Source of the DNA: Salinispirillum sp049115955 | GTDB taxonomy: Bacteria; Pseudomonadota; Gammaproteobacteria; Pseudomonadales; Natronospirillaceae | NCBI GenBank assembly: GCA_049115955.1 | Contig: JAGDZJ010000004.1 | Span: forward strand, 186,001-250,000 | Length of the DNA stretch: 64,000 bases | Reading direction: 5' to 3' | Shown: positions 53,735 through 62,903 of the stretch, piece after piece | How the letters are laid out: each line of letters starts with the position of its first letter | Position numbering within the stretch: the first letter of the stretch is position 1 | Position numbers and translations under genes: made by a program | Notes under the pieces: model-generated | Told to the model about the DNA's origin: nothing | The model's database searches: none | Seen by the model: only the letters and a program-made list of their open reading frames with translations

Positions 53735-55657
53735 CTACACCACAAAGCGGTTAAGGTTACTGCCGAGGTCGTGCGCTAACTGGTCGAGTGCACGCGCACG
53801 TTGCTCGGCTTCGTCCGAGTTCTGCGCCAGTTGGTCAGCCGCGTCCTTAATTTGACTGGTGATGCGGCTGATTTCGTCGGTGGCTTTGTGTTGCTCGCCT
53901 GAAGCACCCGCAATGCGTTCCGACATTTCATTGATCAACTCGATGGCGTCATTGATGGACGACAGGCTGGTGGCTACGCCGCTGGCATTCTCGGCAGTGT
54001 CTTGCGTTACTGTGACGGATTTCTCCATCATATTGACCGCCTGACCGCCTGACCGCCTGACCGCCTGACCGCCTGACCGCCTGACCGCCTGACCGCCTGA
54101 CCGGTTTGCGCTTGCAAGCCTTCGATCATACCTTGAATCTCACCGGTAGCATCATGGGTGCGCTGTGACAGGGCGCGCACTTCGTCGGCAACTACGGCAA
54201 ACCCCCGACCTTGATCACCGGCACGCGCCGCTTCTATGGCCGCATTCAAGGCCAGCAGGTTGGTTTGTTCGGCGATACCCTGAATCGTCGCCAGGATCGA
54301 ATTGATCTTCAACGCTTGTTCGTTGAGGCTTTGAATGACGGTCGTGGTTTCGTGAATGCCTGCGGTGAGTTTCTGCATGTTTTCACGGTTGGTCTTAGCC
54401 AGTCCGAGGCCTTCTCGCGTCGCTTCGGCAGAGCGCCGGGCGGCATCGGCGGTCTCGCTGGCGCTTTGCGCCACTTCATTGGCCGTCATCGACATTTCAT
54501 GGATGGCGGCGGCGACCTGACCGATTTCATCCTGTTGCAGGCGAATCTGCTGATTATTCTCTTGGCTATCTTCCATTGTGGCTTTGGCTTCTTGACCTAA
54601 GGTACCGGAGGTATCTCTGGCTTGGCTCACTAGCGCCTGAATGGTTTCCATAAAATGGTTGAAGGATCGGCTCAGTTGGCCCAGTTCGTCGTTTTTAAGG
54701 TAGGTCAGGCGTCGCGTCAGGTCGCCTTGTCCAATGTCGTGCATGGCGTCACGAATGGTATCCAGCGGGGCCAGCAACCAGCGCAGCAATGTCAGTGCCA
54801 CGGCAAAGTAAATGGCCAGTATGATGACCGTGTTGATCAGCGTGCCGATCAGCATGGTGCGCACGGGCGCGTTTACGGCTGCCTGATCCAACACAAAGCC
54901 CAGGCTCCAATCGCTGCCCGGTACGGCGGTAAAAGATACCAGGCTGTCGGCGCCGTCCATACGCAGACTCACTAACTCATTGTTATCGCGCAATGTATTG
55001 ATGCGTTGTGGCGTTAGGCTGTTGTTCAAGGCGCTGATGTTGTCGGTGGCGAATCGTTCGTCCGGGTGGGCCAATATTTGGCCATCACCGGCCACCATAA
55101 AGGTGTAACCACGATTACCTAAACTGGCGGCTAACACGGTATCTACCACCACACCCAGTGATAAATCGGCACCCAGAACACCACGTCCGCGTACTGGTGT
55201 GGCGAAGGTTATGACATAACCACCCGATGAGGCGTCCACGTACGGTGGCGTCAGCACACTGCGGTTGCCGCTGGATGATTGTTGATACCACGGGCGCACG
55301 CGCGGATCGTAGTCATCAGGTGAGGGCTCTGGTGGGTACATAATCATTTCACCCTGAGCTGTCCCTAAATATGCGTAGAGAAAATCACCGCCACCTTGGG
55401 TCAGGCGTAGTACGTGGTCTAATGTGTCTCCAGCTTCCAAGCGCGCAGCGGCGGTCTCCATTAGCCTTGTATTGTCTGCTACCCAAGTGGCCACGTTGCC
55501 GAGAGTAAATTCCCAGCCAAAGTGATTTCATTCATACGCCTTGTCTTGCTTGATTGCGTAAGTCGAGGAAGGAGGTAACCGCCCGCACAGCAATGGCCAC
55601 AAAAGCCATGATCAGTACGGCGGCGAGCAATTTGGTTTTCAGGTTCATACTTGGCAT
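53735..55657 (-). pseudogene. Methyl-accepting chemotaxis protein, broken in two places
   Basis: Three frames together make one chemoreceptor. The first (55657-55532) encodes 41 residues with the first membrane helix (KTKLLAAVLIMAFVAIAV) and ends at TGA. The second, open from 55527 (first possible start GTG 55494), gives a dCache-like sensor (DPRVRPWYQQ), the second helix, a HAMP domain and most of the signalling hairpin, including the tip EQTNLLALNAAIEAARAG. It ends inside an 8-bp tandem repeat as (GQAVRRSG)n. The third (54031-53735) supplies the last 98 residues of the hairpin. Lesions: a frame change with a stop near 55530, and the repeat expansion at 54034-54103. Confidence 0.85.
54034..54103 (-). 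repeat. Octanucleotide tandem repeat inside the chemoreceptor gene
   Basis: Eight perfect copies of TGACCGCC (plus strand) at 54034-54097 and a partial ninth; the coding strand reads (GGCGGTCA)8 after ACCGGTCA. A single coding-strand unit would give TGQAVNMMEK, an uninterrupted receptor. Because 8 is not a multiple of 3, only 1, 4, 7 or 10 units keep the frame. The eight present shift it and truncate the protein. Confidence 0.95.
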
Positions 55658-55872
55658 GATCGCAACTCTCGTGGAGAATAATTTTTCATGTCCAGCGTCT
55701 GTTTGATCGCTGTTATAGTTTTATAAATATCATTATTGTTCAGGTTTGGCGGTTCAGCCAATTTGCAGGTGATATTATTCTAAATGTCCGGCCGCCGTGC
55801 GAAACGTAGCGGCGGGGTATATCATTAGACGAGCGTGTGAACGTTTAGTTCCGTAGAGGAGGCATTACACTT

Positions 55873-56421
55873 TTGGAACCCTTTTTCTCTCACCATCTGC
55901 TGATTTCCATGCCGCAGTTGACAGACGCCTATTTTGCGCAATCCATCGTGTACCTTGTGCGCCATGACGCCGATGGCGCGATGGGGTTGATCGTCAACAA
56001 GCCAGTGGGTATGACGTTGACCGAATTACTCGACAATTCAGGCGTCCCGCACCGTGATGTCAGCGCGGAACCAGAGCTGGTGTTCGGTGGCCCGGTGATG
56101 CGTGAGCGCGGGTTTGTGCTGCACGGTTTACGGGGCGAGTGGGACTCAACGTTGAACAACGACACCTGGGGCGTCACGACGTCTAAAGATATTTTGCATT
56201 CTATTGCGCAAGGGCAGGGGCCAGAGCAGTATCAAATCTGTTTGGGTTATGCTGGCTGGGAAGCGGGTCAGTTGGAACATGAGTTAGCGGAGAATGCGTG
56301 GTTGATGATCCCGGCGGAAGCGGACCTGGTCTTCGCTACACCGCCGTACGAGCGGTATCAAGCCGCCATCAATCGGCTGGGCATCGATTTTAATCAGTTG
56401 GGAGCCGGCGGTACCGCTTAA
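55873..56421 (+). CDS. YqgE/AlgH family protein
   Basis: Conserved 182-residue protein of the UPF0301 family. It starts with TTG at 55873; AGAGGAGG ends ten bases upstream, and no ATG is near. Motifs: LLISMPQLTDAYFAQSIVYL, GAMGLIVNKP, VFGGPV and CLGYAGWEAGQLEHELAENAW. Biochemical function is not established; AlgH is linked to alginate regulation in Pseudomonas. It lies 39 bp before ppc on the same strand. Confidence 0.9.
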   Translation: MEPFFSHHLLISMPQLTDAYFAQSIVYLVRHDADGAMGLIVNKPVGMTLTELLDNSGVPHRDVSAEPELVFGGPVMRERGFVLHGLRGEWDSTLNNDTWGVTTSKDILHSIAQGQGPEQYQICLGYAGWEAGQLEHELAENAWLMIPAEADLVFATPPYERYQAAINRLGIDFNQLGAGGTA

Positions 56422-56460
56422 AGCTAATCGACAGGGTGTGTTAACGATAAGGGGACAAAC

Positions 56461-59082
56461 ATGGTGGCACAAACGGTATTGCGTAAACAGGTGAAAGAGC
56501 TTGGCCAGTTGCTGGGCCAGACCATCGCCCGCGCCAATGGCCCGGACTGGTTAGAGACCATTGAAACCATTCGTGGCTGGGGTAAGGCGGCGCGCGACGG
56601 TGACAGCAAAGCACGCCAGGACATGGCGGCGCTGTTTAAAGAAATGTCGGACGACGATTTGTTGGTCGTGGCACGGTCTTTTACGCAGTTTCTCAATTTG
56701 GTCAATATTGCCGAGCAGCAGCACACCATCACCCCGGAAGGGTTGGCGCAACAGCAATACCCCGAGCCACTGAAAGATTTACTTGAACGTCTTAAAAGCA
56801 GCGAGTTGACCGAGCAAGAGAAGCAACAGGCGGTGGATACTCTGCGCCTAGAGTTGGTGCTGACCGCTCACCCCACCGAGGTCACCCGCCGCACCATCAT
56901 TCATAAATACGGTGCGTTGGCGGGTGAGCTGGCTCAGCTTAATGATCAAGCGCCGCCGCGTGCCCGGCGCTTGGCGGTGCAGCGCATTGATGAGCTGATC
57001 AGCCAGTCGTGGCACACCGCTGAAATTCGCAACGTGCGACCCACGCCGGTGGACGAAGCGCGCTGGGGTTTCGCTGTGATCGAAAACTCCTTGTGGGACG
57101 CCATACCGCAATTCATGCGGGACATGGAAGAGACCATTGCTGACTATGGTCTGAACTTGCCACTGGACGCGCGCACGCTCAGTTTTTGCTCGTGGATGGG
57201 TGGCGACCGCGATGGTAACCCGTTCGTTACTGCACGTGTGACCGAACAAGTGTTGCTGTTGGCGCGCTGGAAAGCCGCGGAGCTGTTTAGCCAAGCGGTC
57301 GATGAACTAGCGTCTGAACTGTCCATGACCGATTGCACGCCCGCGTTGCGCACCATGGCGGGCGACAGCAGTGAGCCCTATCGTGCGGTATTGAAGTCTC
57401 TGCGCACACGCTTGAATCTGGTCAAAGACGCGATCCAACTGCGTTTGGATGACCCCACAAAAGTAGCCTTGGAAGACTGCCTGCTCAGTGACGATGCGTT
57501 GCTTACGCCGCTCAACGCGTGCTACGAGTCGTTGCGTGCCTGTGGCATGGAAGTCATTGCCGAAGGTGCGCTTAAAGACACCCTGCGTCGTGCCTATGTG
57601 TTTGGCACCAGCTTGTTGCGCTTGGATGTGCGCCAGCACAGTGAACGGCATCGTGCCGTTTTCTCCGAGCTGACGCTCTATCTCGGCATGGGCGATTATG
57701 AGCATTGGAACGAAGAAGACAAACAGGCCTTTTTGCTGCGCGAATTAGGCAGTAAGCGACCACTGATTCCGCGCCAATGGCAGCCGTCCGAAGAAGTAAA
57801 AGAAGTGCTCGATACCTGCCGCGTGGTCAGCCAGTTCAGCGCCGACTCCTTCGGCATTTATATTATCTCCATGGCGCGCCATCCGTCGGACGTGCTAGCG
57901 GTGCAATTGCTGTTGCGCGAATGCGGTGTGAATTGGGCCATGCCAGTGGCGCCGCTGTTCGAGACACTGGACGACCTAGACGTAGCGCCAGACACCATGC
58001 GTCGTTTGTTGTCGGTTGAATGGTACCGCGGTTATATCCACGGGCGGCAACACGTCATGATCGGTTATTCCGATTCGGCCAAAGATGCTGGGGTGCTGGC
58101 TGCGGCGTGGGCGCAGTATGAGGCGCAGGAATCCTTAGGCCAGTTAGCCGACGAATTCGGTGTCAGCTTAACGTTGTTTCATGGTCGCGGGGGCACCATT
58201 GGTCGCGGGGGCGGCCCGGCCCATGCGGCAATACTGTCGCAGCCGCCGGGTTCGGTACAGGGCGGGTTCCGTGTGACCGAGCAGGGTGAAACCATTCGCT
58301 TCAAGTTTGGCTTGCCGGAACTGGCGGTGCGCAGCCTGCACCTGTATGCCAGTGCGGTTTTGGAGGCTTTATTGTTGCCGCCGCCGGAGCCCGAGCCGGA
58401 ATGGCGCGAGCTAATGTCACGTATGGCGGCGGTGTCGTGCCAGCACTATCGGGCCATTGTGCGCGATCACCCGGACTTCGTCCCGTTCTTCCGCGCCGTG
58501 ACGCCAGAACAAGAGCTGGGCAAATTGCCGCTCGGCAGCCGTCCCACCAAGCGCAAGCCGGGTGGTGGTGTCGAGTCGTTGCGCGCCATTCCATGGATCT
58601 TTGCCTGGTCGCAGAATCGCATGTTGTTGCCCAGTTGGCTGGGCGCTGTGCAAGCGATTCAAGGCGAGGTCGATTCAGGCGGAAGTACGTTGATCGAACA
58701 GATGAAAGACCGCTGGCCCTTCTTCGGTACGCGCTTGGCGATGCTGGAAATGGTGTTTCTGAAAACTGATGGCGATATCAGTGGGGCGTATGCTGCCCGC
58801 TTGTCCCCGCCAGAGCTGTTGCATTTAGACACGCTGTTGCGTGATCAAATGGCGCAAGATGCGAAAACGTTGCAAGCGTTACTCGCGGAAGACCAACTGA
58901 TGTTGAACGACAGTTGGAACCGCGACAGCATTTTGTTACGCGACCCCTACCTTGAGCCCCTGCATTGGTTGCAAATAGAGCTGATCGCCCGCTTGCGTGC
59001 CGAAGAACATAACAGCACGGTCGAAAAAGCGCTCATGGTCACCATTGGTGGTATTGCGGCGGGCATGCGTAACACGGGATGA
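56461..59082 (+). CDS. ppc: Phosphoenolpyruvate carboxylase
   Basis: Anaplerotic enzyme: PEP + bicarbonate to oxaloacetate. The 873 residues match the family. The catalytic His is in VLTAHPTEVTRRT, the substrate Arg-rich loop in WMGGDRDGNPFV, GYSDSAKDAG is in the middle, and the mobile loop is FHGRGGTIGRGGGPAHAA. It ends in MRNTG, the conserved C-terminus near the aspartate-inhibitor site. Confidence 0.98.
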   Translation: MVAQTVLRKQVKELGQLLGQTIARANGPDWLETIETIRGWGKAARDGDSKARQDMAALFKEMSDDDLLVVARSFTQFLNLVNIAEQQHTITPEGLAQQQYPEPLKDLLERLKSSELTEQEKQQAVDTLRLELVLTAHPTEVTRRTIIHKYGALAGELAQLNDQAPPRARRLAVQRIDELISQSWHTAEIRNVRPTPVDEARWGFAVIENSLWDAIPQFMRDMEETIADYGLNLPLDARTLSFCSWMGGDRDGNPFVTARVTEQVLLLARWKAAELFSQAVDELASELSMTDCTPALRTMAGDSSEPYRAVLKSLRTRLNLVKDAIQLRLDDPTKVALEDCLLSDDALLTPLNACYESLRACGMEVIAEGALKDTLRRAYVFGTSLLRLDVRQHSERHRAVFSELTLYLGMGDYEHWNEEDKQAFLLRELGSKRPLIPRQWQPSEEVKEVLDTCRVVSQFSADSFGIYIISMARHPSDVLAVQLLLRECGVNWAMPVAPLFETLDDLDVAPDTMRRLLSVEWYRGYIHGRQHVMIGYSDSAKDAGVLAAAWAQYEAQESLGQLADEFGVSLTLFHGRGGTIGRGGGPAHAAILSQPPGSVQGGFRVTEQGETIRFKFGLPELAVRSLHLYASAVLEALLLPPPEPEPEWRELMSRMAAVSCQHYRAIVRDHPDFVPFFRAVTPEQELGKLPLGSRPTKRKPGGGVESLRAIPWIFAWSQNRMLLPSWLGAVQAIQGEVDSGGSTLIEQMKDRWPFFGTRLAMLEMVFLKTDGDISGAYAARLSPPELLHLDTLLRDQMAQDAKTLQALLAEDQLMLNDSWNRDSILLRDPYLEPLHWLQIELIARLRAEEHNSTVEKALMVTIGGIAAGMRNTG

Positions 59083-59454
59083 CGCTAGGATAAAAATTGA
59101 GCGTCCTTGCTCCGGCGCAGAGGGCACCCGCTCAGATCCTTGAGCGACACCATCCGTGGTGCAGCAGAACAAGAACAATGATACTGCTAATTGCGTTGCA
59201 GCATAACAGTGAAAGGTGACGATTTAGGGGGGGTCAAATCGTCACCTTTCACTGTATCAACGACTTACGAGTGCAGATCTTGACCGGTTAGGCAGCCTTT
59301 GGGGTCCGTTGCTTGTATCGACACAATAGCGCACCTCATCTATTATTGTTGCTGTATTAATGCGTTATACCGCAGCGCGGATGGCGCTTCTGGTTCAGGT
59401 CGCTATAGTCCCGATAACTAGGCTTGTGTCGGTGAGTGATTCAGAGGACAACGC
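59083..59454. other. Intergenic region between ppc and the XRE regulator
   Basis: 372 bp with no supported gene. It contains the 20-bp perfect inverted repeat at 59206-59255 and, further right, the presumed promoter of the regulator gene. No tRNA or small ORF with a ribosome site was recognised. Confidence 0.6.
59206..59255. repeat. 20-bp perfect inverted repeat with G7 loop
   Basis: ACAGTGAAAGGTGACGATTT (59206-59225) and its exact reverse complement (59236-59255) flank the ten bases AGGGGGGGTC. No U tract follows on either strand. It could be a factor-independent stop or 3' stabiliser for ppc, a regulator operator, or a mobile-element relic. Confidence 0.9.
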
Positions 59455-60309
59455 ATGACAAATAATAAGCTCGAGCCAGTGCGTGAGCAGATTCTTGCCC
59501 AGTTCTCCCCGCGTGAAGTGAATTTCGCCGAGTTGGAAGTCGGCTTAGACCACATTTATGGCACTAATCTGAAGCACAGCCGTTTGGCGCTGGGTTGGAG
59601 CCAAGAAAAAATGGCGACCGAAGTGGGCGTGTCGTTGTCTCAGTATCGTAAATACGAGAGCGGAAGTGATTATGCGCGCATGGGAACAACAGCGCGTTAC
59701 ATGATGCGCACCGGTGTGCCTTTTCAATATTTCTTTTTAGGTGGTGGCTACGACTATTTGTTCAGTTCTTTGACCATTCGCGCTGATTTGCTGCAAATGC
59801 AGATTTTTGTTGGTCAAAGTAACGACAGCGAATTCAATCATTTTTTGCATCTCTTGTCAGAGATGCTGGAAGTACCTTTGCCTGCGCCTTTAGATACCGA
59901 TGGTCTCATCTGGCCGAGTCGGCAAGAAGTGGCGGCAGAGATTGATGGCTACTACGCCATGGTGGCGGACGGGTTGCGTAGCTTCCGTGACGTATTACAT
60001 ATTCCGCAAGACATGGTTGCTGACCTGCTGGGTATTGCATCCTCTACCATGGGTAATTACGAGCGCGCCAGTAACGAACCCCATTTCAATGTGATCATGG
60101 CGTTGCGTCTCTGGGCGGCGACCGGCGTAAACCCCCTGTGGCTGACGTATGGCAGTCATTTCTTCAATATGCGCATGTTGCAACATAAGCGCATGGAATA
60201 TCTGTGTCAGATGCTGCACGGGTTGCCCGTGCCAGCGCTGCCTAACCTCACTCAGGCTGTGGTTGCCCTCGGTACACTGCGGGCGGATGTACGAGGCTCG
60301 CGCAGCTAA
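59455..60309 (+). CDS. Transcriptional regulator with two XRE-type helix-turn-helix domains
   Basis: A 284-residue protein with a helix-turn-helix at about 40-95 (RLALGWSQEKMATEVGVS, LSQYRKYESG). A second lies at about 173-232 (LHIPQDMVADLLGIASST, MGNYERASNEPHFNVIMALR). Between them is a hydrophobic, helical stretch (about 100-165). Two DNA-binding domains in one chain could bridge two half-sites. Both end with a similar tail (GVPFQYFFLG; GVNPLWLTYG), pointing to an internal duplication. Target unknown. Confidence 0.82.
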   Translation: MTNNKLEPVREQILAQFSPREVNFAELEVGLDHIYGTNLKHSRLALGWSQEKMATEVGVSLSQYRKYESGSDYARMGTTARYMMRTGVPFQYFFLGGGYDYLFSSLTIRADLLQMQIFVGQSNDSEFNHFLHLLSEMLEVPLPAPLDTDGLIWPSRQEVAAEIDGYYAMVADGLRSFRDVLHIPQDMVADLLGIASSTMGNYERASNEPHFNVIMALRLWAATGVNPLWLTYGSHFFNMRMLQHKRMEYLCQMLHGLPVPALPNLTQAVVALGTLRADVRGSRS

Positions 60310-60355
60310 GGTAGTCTTTGCTATACTCAGCCTCCTTTTTTCACGCAGGCACATC

Positions 60356-60595
60356 ATGGTCAAGCGATTCATTGCGGGTGCAGTCTGTCCGTCTTGCGGG
60401 GCGAAAGACTCATTGCGTATGGAATACATGAACGGCGGTGCCGATATGGTGCGTGACTGCGTTGATTGCGGTTTTACCGACACCCTCAGTGCCGAATCGA
60501 CGAATGCATCGTTACCGGGCACGCGCGTAGAAGCCGCCCCGCGCGACGATGATCGGCAGGTTATCCGCATAATGCCACCGACCAAGCCGAAATAA
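60356..60595 (+). CDS. YheV-like small zinc-ribbon protein
   Basis: A 79-residue protein from ATG 60356 (MVKRFIAGAVCPSCGAKD). Two Cys pairs (CPSC and CVDC, 20 residues apart) make a zinc ribbon, and the C-terminal RQVIRIMPP is typical of the YheV/DUF2387 family. Function unknown. A -10-like TATACT lies 30 bp upstream (60322). It precedes purE by 27 bp. Confidence 0.88.
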   Translation: MVKRFIAGAVCPSCGAKDSLRMEYMNGGADMVRDCVDCGFTDTLSAESTNASLPGTRVEAAPRDDDRQVIRIMPPTKPK

Positions 60596-60622
60596 CCTGT
60601 TACTGTCATTAGGAGAGAGCGA

Positions 60623-61114
60623 ATGTCGCCACTGGTTGGTGTAATCATGGGTTCCCAGTCGGACTGGGAAACCATGGAGCACACAGTTGAAACCTTGAAA
60701 GCCTTAGGCATCCCCTACGAAGCCAAGGTGGTGTCCGCGCATCGCACGCCGGATTTGTTGTTTGAGTACGCCGAAACCGCTTACGAGCGCGGGTTGCAGA
60801 TTATTATTGCCGGTGCCGGTGGGGCAGCGCACTTACCGGGTATGTGTGCGGCAAAAACCCATTTGCCGGTATTTGGCGTGCCAGTCCAGTCAAAAGCGTT
60901 GAACGGCATGGATTCCCTGCTCAGCATTGTACAAATGCCCGCGGGCATTCCGACCGGTACCTTAGCGATCGGTCGTGCTGGCGCAATAAACGCTGCCTTA
61001 TTGGCGGCGTCCGTGCTGAGTAATCACTCAGATGCTATCCGCGAAGCGTTATTGGCCTACCGGGCCGCGCAAACGGAAAAAGTATTGGATAACCCGCTAC
61101 CTGGGCAGGCGTAA
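60623..61114 (+). CDS. purE: N5-carboxyaminoimidazole ribonucleotide mutase
   Basis: Purine synthesis: converts N5-CAIR to CAIR. 163 residues with VGVIMGSQSDWETM at the N-terminus, SAHRTPD (catalytic His) and GAGGAAHLPGM. The TAGGAGAG ribosome site lies just upstream. It is paired with purK 32 bp downstream. Confidence 0.98.
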   Translation: MSPLVGVIMGSQSDWETMEHTVETLKALGIPYEAKVVSAHRTPDLLFEYAETAYERGLQIIIAGAGGAAHLPGMCAAKTHLPVFGVPVQSKALNGMDSLLSIVQMPAGIPTGTLAIGRAGAINAALLAASVLSNHSDAIREALLAYRAAQTEKVLDNPLPGQA

Positions 61115-61146
61115 CCACTCTCCGGGCAAGTGTAAAAAGGTTCGTT

Positions 61147-62250
61147 ATGAAACAGATTTTGGGCATCGTAGGCGCTGGGCAGTTGGGACGCATGATGGCG
61201 TTGGCCGCTGCGCCCCTGAATATTCGCTGTGTGTTTTTGGACCCGGCGAGTGACGCCTGTGCGAGTGCGTATGGCGACCAAATAGTGGCCGACTACGACG
61301 ACCTGGAAGCAGCGACGGTGCTGGCTGGCCAAGCCGATGCGGCCACTTTTGAGTTTGAAAACGTACCTCCGTCGACGGTCGCGGCCATTGCCGAACAGAT
61401 TCCGGCCTATCCACCCGCCGCTGCGTTGGCGACCTCGCGGGACCGCTGGGTGGAAAAATCCATGTTTCAGCGTCTGCAGATACCCATTCCCCCGATTGCA
61501 CGCATTGATAGCCAAGCAGACTTGTTGGCTGCGGTGGACAATATTGGTTTGCCTGCCGTTTTGAAGACTCGCACCATGGGCTATGACGGGAAAGGCCAGA
61601 AAGTGCTGCGTACACCGACGGATGTCGAGGGTGCCGTGGCTGAACTCGGAAGCGTGCCGCTGATTCTGGAAGGTTTTATCGCCTTTGATGATGAACTGTC
61701 TTGTGTTGCGGTGCGTGCGGCTGATGGCGACTTCAAATGTTACGACCTCGTATTGAACGAGCACCAAGCAGGGATTCTCTACCGTTCGGAACCGCAAGCG
61801 AGCCATGCGCTGCAAGAGAAAGCGGCAGAATATGTCAAACGTGTGATGGACGAATTGGAGTACGTCGGTGTGATGGCGTTCGAGTTCTTCCGATTAGGTG
61901 ACAGCCTGATGGCGAATGAAATCGCGCCCCGTGTGCACAATTCCGGGCACTGGACCATTGAAGGTGCGGAAACCAGTCAATTTGAAAACCACGTGCGTGC
62001 GGTGTGCGGATTGCCGTTAGGCGATGTCAGCACGCGAGGCGCAGTCACCATGCTCAATGTGTTTGGCGCACACCCCGATGTATCTGGCCTGTTGCGCTTA
62101 CCGGGTGTGCATTGGCACGACTATGACAAAGCTCCTCGACCCGGGCGTAAATTGGGCCATGTTACCGTGACCGCCGCCGATGAGACCACCTTGCGCGCAC
62201 GCGTGTCCGCCGCTGAACATTGCTTGCGCAATGATCGTGGTGTCGCATGA
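61147..62250 (+). CDS. purK: N5-carboxyaminoimidazole ribonucleotide synthase
   Basis: ATP-grasp enzyme that carboxylates AIR to N5-CAIR, the substrate of PurE; 367 residues. N-terminal GIVGAGQLGRMMALAA, ATP-grasp core KTRTMGYDGKGQKVL, and EIAPRVHNSGHWTIEGAETS near the end. Its stop overlaps the next small gene by 4 bp. Confidence 0.98.
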   Translation: MKQILGIVGAGQLGRMMALAAAPLNIRCVFLDPASDACASAYGDQIVADYDDLEAATVLAGQADAATFEFENVPPSTVAAIAEQIPAYPPAAALATSRDRWVEKSMFQRLQIPIPPIARIDSQADLLAAVDNIGLPAVLKTRTMGYDGKGQKVLRTPTDVEGAVAELGSVPLILEGFIAFDDELSCVAVRAADGDFKCYDLVLNEHQAGILYRSEPQASHALQEKAAEYVKRVMDELEYVGVMAFEFFRLGDSLMANEIAPRVHNSGHWTIEGAETSQFENHVRAVCGLPLGDVSTRGAVTMLNVFGAHPDVSGLLRLPGVHWHDYDKAPRPGRKLGHVTVTAADETTLRARVSAAEHCLRNDRGVA

Positions 62251-62798
62251 CGCTGGGTCGCTCACAGAAAATTACCCTCGCGGTGCTATTGGTGTTGATG
62301 GGGGTGTTCTACTATCTGCAATGGCCGACACGCGTGCGTCCGCTGCCGACGCCGGAAGTGCCGGTGCAGATGCCTGTATCGGGCTATACCGTTTGGTTTG
62401 AACGTGAGCCCAGCCGCGAAGAGCGGGTTGCCGCCGGGGCGCTGACCGGGCCGCAACAAGCGATTAACTGGCAAGTAAACCACAGCGGCATCAATATGCT
62501 GGTGCAAGAGCTGGTGTATCCGGACGGCGTACTCGAGCGCCGTATGCGACAGATTATGAACGACGCCATTGCTGCTGACCAAGACGGTTTTCAAGGCGGT
62601 TTGGTGCAGCAGGAAAGTCATGGCGATGCGCAGGTCTACCGGTTGCAACAAGAAGCCGGTCGCACCTACGTAGGTGTTTTGCTCGTGCAGCCTCCGGCGC
62701 TGGTAAAGATTGGTATTGTGTACACCGGAGCCGAACGCGAAGCGCGTGCACAGGCCATAATAGATAAGTGTTGTAAGCACTTTTACCTAGCGAAATAG
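62247..62798 (+). CDS. Hypothetical membrane-anchored protein, 183 residues
   Basis: Not recognised. One N-terminal helix (about 8-24, ITLAVLLVLMGVFYYL), a Pro-rich linker, then a soluble domain that should face the periplasm (SGYTVWFEREP to DKCCKHFYLAK). There is a Cys-Cys pair near the C-terminus and no enzyme motif. Translation is coupled to purK by an ATGA overlap, though a purine role is not implied. Confidence 0.75.
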   Translation: MTLGRSQKITLAVLLVLMGVFYYLQWPTRVRPLPTPEVPVQMPVSGYTVWFEREPSREERVAAGALTGPQQAINWQVNHSGINMLVQELVYPDGVLERRMRQIMNDAIAADQDGFQGGLVQQESHGDAQVYRLQQEAGRTYVGVLLVQPPALVKIGIVYTGAEREARAQAIIDKCCKHFYLAK

Positions 62799-62861
62799 GC
62801 TGCCTAATGAAAACATTGTCAGCCAAATGCATTCGATGGTTTATTGGTTATTTTTTATCCG

Positions 62862-62867
62862 TATAAT
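62862..62867 (+). promoter_or_regulatory. mnmG: -10 element of the mnmG promoter
   Basis: A perfect TATAAT followed by ACGTCCCCCC, a GC-rich discriminator of the kind seen at growth-rate or stringently controlled promoters. The -35 region is weak. It lies 37 bp before the mnmG start. Confidence 0.6.
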
Positions 62868-62903
62868 ACGTCCCCCCTGTAATTTCTCGACCCGAGGTTG
62901 TGT

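Noticed and set aside
54034..54103. CRISPR-like array
   Set aside because: The repeats are 8 bp, contiguous and without spacers; they are a simple-sequence tract inside a coding region.
61057..61815. 252-codon open frame on the minus strand
   Set aside because: Antisense shadow of purK and the end of purE.
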